From Penium margaritaceum (Eukaryota; Streptophyta; Zygnematophyceae; Desmidiales; Peniaceae): 21,133 nt of DNA. Made by a program: the position numbers and the translations under genes. The stretch lies in NCBI GenBank assembly GCA_023375785.1, contig SZWC01003609.1, positions 126,648-147,780 of the forward strand, read 5' to 3'. The notes beneath the pieces are model-generated. The model ran no database searches and was not told the origin of the DNA. It worked only from the letters and a program-made list of their open reading frames with translations. Each line of letters begins with the position of its first letter. Within the stretch, counting starts at the first letter, position 1. Shown piece after piece: positions 11,167 to 17,197 of this stretch.

Positions 11167-11424
11167 CCGCGTTGATGGGGGCTTCACTTCGGCTGATGAC
11201 TGGGGTTGGAGTGCTTGGTGCCAGGAGCGTACTGGCGTTGCCGATGGGGACAGTACCATCTGGTTGCTGGCGAGATTGTAGTCCAAGAACTGCCGGCTGG
11301 CTATGAGCCAGCCTGGCGTTCAGTGGGACGGGAAGCTGCACCTCCGCGGAGGGTTGTCCTCCGGGAGGGTGGCCACCCGTGGGGGCGGAGGCAGCGGCTG
11401 CGGCGGCAGCAGCGGTAGCCACTG

Positions 11425-11525
11425 CTGCGGCTGCCTGAGCAGCCTGAGCAGCTTGGGCCGCCTGAGCAGCTTGGGCCGCTTGGGCCGCCTGTGCAGCCTG
11501 TGCAGCTTGGGCCGCCTGTGCTGCC
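11425..11525. repeat. GCC/GCAGCCTG-type repeat coding (Ala-Ala-Gln)n
   Basis: Repeats of the type GCAGCCTGA and GCTTGGGCC give an alternating Ala-Ala-Gln tract on the minus strand within ORF1. Confidence 0.8.
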
Positions 11526-11763
11526 ACCAAGGCGTCGACCACGTTGTTAGGGCGCACTTCCTCCATGTCGGCGTCGGGCTCGAAAGTGTCGTGTACGACA
11601 AGGGCGGTGTTGACGTCCTTGTCGTGGGCGACTTCGGCCGCCAGGCGCTTGCGTGGTGTTGTAGTAGTAGTAGCGTCGTTGGTGTTGCTGTTGTTGGTGT
11701 TGTTGGTGATGGTGAGATCGGACCCGTGTTGACCCTCGGCTCGTGAGGCGGTAGAAGTCACAA

Positions 11764-12295
11764 CAGATGTGGAGGGGGTTGACATCTCAGAGCTGCAAGG
11801 GTCGCAAGTTGTCCGAACTGTGGTAGGTGAGAGTAAAAGAGAGAGTAGTGCGTGCGAAGAGTCCGGCAGAAAATCAGTCTTTGAGCATAGCGCTTTCGGC
11901 CGCGAGGCCTTCATCAGTGCTCTACAGAATGACTACTGCGGACGGACACTTATAGTCAAACATCGCTCATGTGCACAACTCATGAGATCTAGGCATGATG
12001 ATGTCTAGGAATGTCTAGGATGATGTCAAGGGACAAACCAGGACGTCGCTCGGACCACCGGCTGCTGTGGGCCGGTGGATGTTTCCGAGGTTGCTCGGAC
12101 CGCCGGCTGCTGTGGACCGGTGGGTGCTTCCGAGGGAGCCAGATCAGCAGGATTTCTTTTTTCGCAGGTCCAGGGCTTGAGCCGGGACAACACAATGTGG
12201 GAGCGCAATTTTCTTGGCAACTGCCAAGCCAAAGTAACCCGGGAAGAGAACACGGCAGGATTAAATTGGTTAAGACGCTTTGCAAAGCGTCTTAA
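11764..12295 (-). repeat. 5' pseudo-LTR of the Penelope-like element
   Basis: This is the upstream member of the direct-repeat pair. It holds the complete hammerhead core (11876-11934), the ORF1 start at 11914, the 45-bp tandem pair (12048-12137) and most of the terminal palindrome (12256-12309). Transcription of the element presumably starts in or near this repeat, but no TATA-like signal could be assigned. Confidence 0.9.
11876..11934 (-). ncRNA. Hammerhead ribozyme with complete core
   Basis: Read on the minus strand: outer stem I AGUC (11934-11931), internal loop, inner stem I GAGCA (11922-11918), core CUGAUGA (11917-11911), one unpaired A, stem II GGCC-UCGC-GGCC, core GAAA (11897-11894), a very short self-complementary helix III (AGCGCU), cleavage triplet CUA (cut expected after 11888), inner stem I UGCUC (11887-11883), then AAA and outer stem I GACU (11879-11876). 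All invariant core positions are present. Internal loops in stem I facing loop II are usual in natural hammerheads. The 2-bp palindromic helix III resembles dimer-acting hammerheads described for Penelope-like elements and retrozymes. It should cut element RNA inside the pseudo-LTR. The extra A before stem II is unusual. Confidence 0.85.
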
Positions 12296-12309
12296 CCAAT
12301 TCAATCCTG
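12256..12309. repeat. 54-bp near-perfect palindrome at the 5' end of the element
   Basis: The two 27-nt arms meet without a loop at 12282/12283. The inner 19 bp on each side (AATTGGTTAAGACGCTTTG and its complement) are perfect; one mismatch follows, then 7 more paired bases (CAGGATT/AATCCTG). The 3' pseudo-LTR keeps only the left arm, with substitutions. It may mark the element boundary, arise from a fold-back during reverse transcription, or belong to the neighbouring sequence. Confidence 0.9.
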
Positions 12310-12691
12310 GCATGAAAGACAGTTGGGACGTATGTTGTCGAACATGAGGAAGAAGGAGCTCCAAACGGTGAAACTGTGCCAACTAAGATGCTGGGGCTAC
12401 CCTGGCCGTCTGCTGATAGAGAAGAGCTAATTCCAGCTCGGCGGTCGTGATGGTGACGCGCTTCATGTTGCTTAGATCGGTGTTGCCCTCGACCTCGACT
12501 TTTGGTCAAAAGGTTGAGGCAGCAGGCTCGACCCTCGACCCTGGGTCGCAACCCCGACTTCTGAGGTCGAGTGGGCCTCATCACAGCAGACTGCGGTTCG
12601 GTCCACACCGCCGTGCACCAGTCGGAAACTAGAGGCAAGCCGGCAGTTCTTTTTTCTTTTTCTTTTCTTTGACTCATCGTACCCATTGCGA

Positions 12692-12751
12692 ACCCTGCTG
12701 CTGCTGCTGCTGCCGCCGCTCCTGCTGCTGCTACTGCTGCTGTTGCTGCCG
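12692..12751. repeat. CTG/CTC trinucleotide tract, unit A
   Basis: An interrupted CTGCTGCTG tract. Its counterpart in unit B lies at about 13298-13330. Confidence 0.85.
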
Positions 12752-12827
12752 GCCATCGTGCGGCAAGAAGCAGCAGCAGAGATGACGGCGGAATGTGGGG
12801 AGCTGGACGGCATGATGATGTGGGGGG

Positions 12828-12828
<1 letters not shown>

Positions 12829-12861
<33 letters not shown>
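12829..12861. repeat. Run of 33 G, unit A
   Basis: An uninterrupted G run, preceded by GGGGGGC. It could form G-quadruplexes. The exact length is uncertain because such runs are error-prone in sequencing. Confidence 0.85.
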
Positions 12862-12863
<2 letters not shown>

Positions 12864-13409
12864 AGCGGAGTGAGGGGAGGTGGACAGTGGGATGACGGAA
12901 AGTGGACGGCGTGGCGGGGGAAGGTGGATGGCAGAACGGGGTTGACGCAAGTCGACTGACGTGCAGTCCAGAGTGTGCGTCAGTTGAACCGCGTCAACCC
13001 TCGCAATTGCATGAAAGGCGGTTATCACATGCATTGTCAAATGTGAGGAAGGAGGAGCTCCAAGCGGCGAAGCTGTGCCAAGTAAGCTGCTAGGGCTACC
13101 CTGGCTGTCTGTTGATAGGGACGAGCTAATTTTTAGCTCGTCGGTTGCAATGGTGATGACCTTCACGGCGCTTAGGTCACTGTTGCCCTCGACCTTTTAC
13201 TTTTGGTCAAAACATCAAGGTCGCAGGGTCGACCGTCGACCGCAGGCAAGCTGCCGGTAGTTTTCTTTTGGACTCATCGTACCCATCGCGAACCCTGCTG
13301 CTGCTGCTGCAGCTGCTGCTGCTGTTGCTGTCGGCCATCGTGCGGCAAGAAGCAGCAGCAGAGCTGACAGCGGAATGTCGGGAGCTGGACGACGTGATGA
13401 TGTGGGGGG

Positions 13410-13412
<3 letters not shown>

Positions 13413-13443
<31 letters not shown>
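13413..13443. repeat. Run of 31 G, unit B
   Basis: This is the counterpart of the G run in unit A, preceded by GGGGGGGGA. Both units keep the tract on the same strand. Confidence 0.85.
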
Positions 13444-13444
<1 letters not shown>

Positions 13445-13571
13445 ACAGCGGAGTGAGGGGTGACGGACGGCAGGATGACGGGAAGTTGACGGCATGGCGG
13501 GGGAGGTGGACGGCGGAACGGGGTTGACGTGGGTCCACTGATGCGCGTCAGTTGAACTGCGTCAACCCTCG

Positions 13572-13604
13572 CAACTGCCAGTTTGCACTGCAAACTGGCA
13601 GTTG
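13572..13604. repeat. 33-bp perfect inverted repeat closing unit B
   Basis: CAACTGCCAGTTTGCA (13572-13587) and its exact complement (13589-13604) are separated by one C. It follows the CCCTCG block at the end of unit B and precedes GAAAG, the place where unit A is preceded by another palindrome. Confidence 0.9.
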
Positions 13605-13771
13605 AAAGAAAGACTTTTCATCCACAAACGCGCAGGGCTACCTGAGCGTCAACGAACACGCAGGCAACCCTGCGCGTCAATGGACGCCCAGTCCGTTTGC
13701 CTTCGCCCACAGCTGCACAGGTTTTTTTGGGGGGCAAGCTTGTCGGAGGCGATGACTTGACCAGTCGCCAC

Positions 13772-14356
13772 TAGGGCTGGTAGTTCGGTTACGGTTCGGT
13801 TTAATTGAATTGAAAATTGAAATAATTGACCGGTTCAATTATGTTAATTGTTTGGAAGAAGACGGTATCAATTATTAATTGAATTGTTTTGGAGCGGGGG
13901 GAGGCCAGATGATAATCGAATTGAAGATTGATGCTCAACTTCAAGTTAATTGAAACTCAGCCGGTCTTCGCCAGTTTACGTGGTCGTTTGGATGGTGTGG
14001 CCAGTCCACTGTTCAAGTCAACGCATAACTTTGCCATGTTCTTGGCTTTTTCATGCAAGCACTTCATTGACAGAAGGATAGGACCACGCAGACGGGCAGA
14101 AGGACTCCGAACCACGAATAGTCGGCATTGGTGAACATTCGGTTCGGTTCAAAAATTGAATTGAACCTGTCGGTTTAACTGATATTCAAACCGAAACTAT
14201 TTGAGTTTTCCTCCCCGCCATGAATTGAAATTGAACTGCCGGTTGAATTGGTGGCTTCGGTTCAAAACGCTTCGATTTGGCCAGCCCTCGGTTTTCCGGT
14301 TTTCCGGTTCAATTCGATTTTCCCAACCGAATTGAAAAATTGAACTACCAGCCCTA
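13772..14356. mobile_element. hAT-type non-autonomous element (585 bp)
   Basis: The ends are perfect 15-bp terminal inverted repeats, TAGGGCTGGTAGTTC at 13772-13786 and its complement at 14342-14356. They are flanked by an exact 8-bp target-site duplication, GTCGCCAC, at 13764-13771 and 14357-14364. An 8-bp duplication with a TAGGG start is typical of the hAT superfamily. The interior is rich in AATTGAA and CGGTTCGGTT motifs repeated in both orientations and has no transposase; the short open frame inside has no known motif. It needs a transposase supplied by another element. Confidence 0.92.
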
Positions 14357-14364
14357 GTCGCCAC

Positions 14365-17197
14365 CACATGGAGTGACTATGTCGACATTGGGGTGTGGTG
14401 AGCGCTACCTTAAAATGTGATGGTTCTCGATGACCACCGGATTGATCTGCCGGTAAAGCATGTCAGCGCTTAGCTCCTACCTAACGGAAATGTCTCACCT
14501 CGTACGCCGTCCAAACGGCATGTTTTAGAGGTGCGATGTTTTTCTGCAAACATAAATGCATGAGTTATCTTCAAAGCATGTGAACTCCCGCATATGACCA
14601 TTGGAAACGAAGACCAATACAGAACTTTACGGCCAAAGTCTCAGTTTGAGCGCCGCTAAGAAACCACAACCAAGCAATTACGAATTTCTGAAAAAAGTGA
14701 ACGGCTAGGATTGTCCGGGCAACAAGATTTCCGTGCAGCCGTTCAAGTCAGCTCATAACTTCCAACAACTTAATCAGGTTTGAGCTTCCGATGGGTCAGG
14801 AAGCAGATAGGCTTTCATCAACCCATCATCTCACATGAGGACAGAGCCAACGACAGGATTGTCTGGCCAATTCATCCTTTTTTTCATAATCTGGTCAAGC
14901 ATTGGGGGACCTAATCACCAAGAGAGATGAGTTGGTGCACTCCGGTTCCAGCACCCACATACATCAATCACAAGCATGAGAGAGTATTCACCATCCGCAT
15001 TCAGATTTGAACATCATTTCTGAAGAGTAGTCACGAAGGGGATCCCACCCCTAAAGTTTCAAAAAGTTTCGAAAAAAAATTTGCCATCGTTCCTTCGACT
15101 CTACGGACAGGCCTGGGTACGTCGAGTCTACCCTTCGACTCTACGGTCGACCTCGACCCTGCCAATTCAACACTGTCTTAGATGGTGGATTGTCTCTCCC
15201 CCCATAGTCAGGGGGTATTTTTGGTGGGCAGAAAAGTTATGTTTGAAGTCAAACTTTGTTCCTCGCCAGTTTGGCACACTGGAAAAAAGTGACATCCAGA
15301 CCAGATTTGTGGCCAAGTGTTGACATTTTATATTTAAGTCTAGCACTGAGAAGTGCAATGTTGTCCACATTCTGTGAAACCTGGGAGGTAGAGGCGTCTG
15401 GGTATGCTGAAGACAATGGTGGTGTTTTTGGGCAGAAAAATCAGTGGAAAATGCAAAAACAACACTCCTTTGTGTCCAGCCCGAATTCTGGAAAACATCG
15501 GGGTCAGTGGAGCAGGAATGGACATGCTGGAGGCTACAGGCCATGAGATGAGGTGAGTGATGCTATGGCTTCCATCTAATTTTGGCATCGCCAAGTCGAT
15601 GCGCTAAGTCGGGACCCCCCAAGTCGACCAAGTCGGTGTGGGGAGAGGGGCAGGGGATGGGGGAAAGCAGAGGCAAGNGGATATATGAGGCTTGGGCACA
15701 CCCGTGGATTGTGTTCTACCTCCAATCAGTAAAAGGACTTGGGTCAAGTTGGCTCGCTGGATAGACTTGGAGTCGAAGCAGTCAAGTTGGAGTCGGTGGC
15801 AATCATAGGAGTGAGGTAGCGATGGAAACCTTGAGATGAGCTTTTCAAAAAGCCAATGATTGTAGCTTTTGCTTTTGAAACGGACGCAAACGGCCCTGTT
15901 TAGTGTTCAGCGCAAATTCCAAAAACGTGTAGGCCAGTGGAGCAGGGATCTACTTGCTGGAGGCTACTGTGCACAAGGGAAGACACGAGTGGTGGCCATG
16001 GAAAGGTAGAGAGAAGAGCTTTCCAACAAGCTCAAACTCGTTGGTTTTGGTCTTGAAAACTGTCTGGCGCCTGTTTGCAAATGTAGGGTGGTGACACAAA
16101 TCGCGTTTTCCGTTGCTTTATGACAGTGCGGCTTCCAGGAAGCTGCGTGGACAGGGGCAGTAGTGGAGAGTGGTATTGCTGCGGGCCCACCACCAGTGGC
16201 AGAAGGGAGTTGTAATGGTGTTGTAGCTCCCCATGCACGGNCATCGGATGTCCAAGATGACGGCTTTGCCTGTGACTTCACCGAGGGCCCACTTTACACT
16301 CGACATCACCAGTGACTTGCACGGGCATGGACAACGGCCGGAGCTTCACCGTAATGCCGTCGGCACAAGTACAAACATGTTACAAAAACAATCCCATCTC
16401 TGTTGTGAGTGCTTGCTCCCTGCACTAAACATCACAAATCCTTGATTGGAAGGCTTTGCAAGGAGCATTATAGATAAACTTTCACATCATCTAACAAGGG
16501 CAAGGGAGAAGAATATGCGTGTATGGTGGCCCAGCCAGGCCAATCCAGAGATGAACTTATATCCTCCTGTTTCACTTTGGTGACTGTTCCTCTCCATTAC
16601 TATTGAAGTTGTTGGCCAGAGACTCAAGATAGGGAATAAGCATGAAGTTCATTCTCCACGTGATGACCCTCTCTCCAGCCTGAATGCAATGTGTTCTTTT
16701 CCTTATACCACCGCATGTGGCTTGGGCAAATCAATTTTGCCAAAATGTTGCTGACCTTTTTTCTGATTGGTACAAAGGATTGTCCAATACTTGTTGTGTT
16801 GAGAGATTTGCAAATGTCCATCCATCCTTACACCACAATGGATCTAGTGGACCTGCCCTGAACGGGCAATGCATGCCCCTCATGGGGCATGCACTGATAG
16901 TACCAGACACATGGGTCGTACTCAGACAGAGCATGTTTTGTTTGTCTGTTGTTTACCCATACCAGATAGCAGCGATGAAGGGTCATGAAACACCAGTGGG
17001 TGATGACCAACCTGTAGGACATTCTTTGTGCCCGTGCTNTCTGCTACAATGTGCTTCAGGGTGAACTATTCACGGCCCGCTGACGCTGAAAACATTCCAG
17101 CATCCTTGCCAAATTGCTGATATCACACCTCTTGTAACCATGGAAGGCCCGTAACAGCTTGGCAGACCTATCAGCAGCCTACTTGAATGCAAGAGAG
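14365..17197. other. Gene-free stretch with small dispersed repeats
   Basis: I see no reading frame with a known domain on either strand. A segment near 15500-15545 (CAGTGGAGCAGGAATG, then ATGCTGGAGGCTAC) is repeated in diverged form near 15933-15967 (CAGTGGAGCAGGGATC, then TTGCTGGAGGCTAC), suggesting copies of one degraded repeat family. A hairpin with 10-bp perfect arms (TGCATGCCCC, loop TCAT) lies at 16870-16893. Single unresolved bases occur at 15677, 16241 and 17039. The right part should include the 3' untranslated region of the WRKY-like gene ending at 17198. Confidence 0.45.
16870..16893. repeat. Perfect 10-bp hairpin
   Basis: TGCATGCCCC and GGGGCATGCA flank TCAT. It lies about 300 bp downstream of the stop of the minus-strand WRKY-like gene. 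A role in 3'-end formation cannot be judged. Confidence 0.75.

Larger units (their letters stand above)
10185..11914 (-). pseudogene. ORF1 of the Penelope-like element, gag-like, one frameshift
   Basis: The first part runs from ATG 11914-11912, inside the hammerhead core, through a Ser/Thr-rich leader, a basic patch (PRKRLAAE), an (Ala-Ala-Gln)n tract at about 11425-11525 and a Pro-rich region, to a stop at 11078. The second part continues in another frame with ETLLKSLTKLDNIIIKLQQI, so a single frameshift near 11085-11095 splits one ORF. It then has a charged helical, probably coiled-coil stretch (EEQVKELISRHKVDRINAER), an Asn/Gly/Thr repeat and a C-terminal GRGRGRWGGRSKNGSGRGAG, an RGG-like RNA-binding tail. 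I infer a structural, RNA-binding role like other ORF1 or gag proteins; no catalytic motif is seen. Confidence 0.6.
7933..12309 (-). mobile_element. Penelope-like retroelement with pseudo-LTRs and hammerhead ribozymes
   Basis: The element is bounded by two direct repeats (7933-8464 and 11764-12295, constant offset 3831). It contains, in minus orientation, a gag-like ORF1 and a reverse-transcriptase ORF2. Three observations point to Penelope-like elements rather than LTR retrotransposons: the RT has the Penelope N-terminal pattern (NLSSRVLTCEELSLLGLGLNF, then KPADKNLGIVILD); a hammerhead ribozyme lies in each terminal repeat, as known for this class; and the repeats read through into ORF1, as expected for pseudo-LTRs from partly tandem copies. 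I find no integrase, no protease and no GIY-YIG endonuclease on either side of the RT. A 54-bp near-perfect palindrome marks the 5' end. The body has several frameshifts, so this copy cannot act autonomously. The 97% repeat identity suggests fairly recent insertion compared with the copia relic beside it. Confidence 0.78.
12310..13571. repeat. Two diverged GC-rich tandem units
   Basis: Unit A (about 12310-13010) and unit B (about 13011-13571) share the same order of blocks: ATGAAAG start, a GAGGAAG(A/G)AGGAGCTCCAA block, a GGGCTACCCTGG block, TTGCCCTCGACCT then TTTTGGTCAAAA, a CTG-trinucleotide tract, GGCCATCGTGCGGCAAGAAG, a long G run, and GTCAACCCTCGCAA at the end. They differ by many substitutions and indels, so the duplication is old. 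Open frames here, including a 298-codon one on the minus strand, consist of low-complexity Pro, Ala and Ser tracts from the repeats and are not credible genes. Unit A starts exactly where the palindrome of the Penelope-like element ends. Confidence 0.75.

Noticed and set aside
7933..12295. LTR retrotransposon with true LTRs
   Set aside because: No integrase, protease, primer-binding site or TG...CA ends were seen. The RT is Penelope-type and the repeats contain hammerheads and ORF1 sequence.
7933..12309. Telomeric location of the endonuclease-lacking element
   Set aside because: No tandem TTTAGGG or similar repeats were seen beside it.
12270..13166. 298-codon minus-strand frame
   Set aside because: It spans the G run (poly-Pro), the CTG tract (poly-Ala) and two repeat copies. 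The same peptide block occurs twice because the DNA is duplicated, so it is a repeat artefact.
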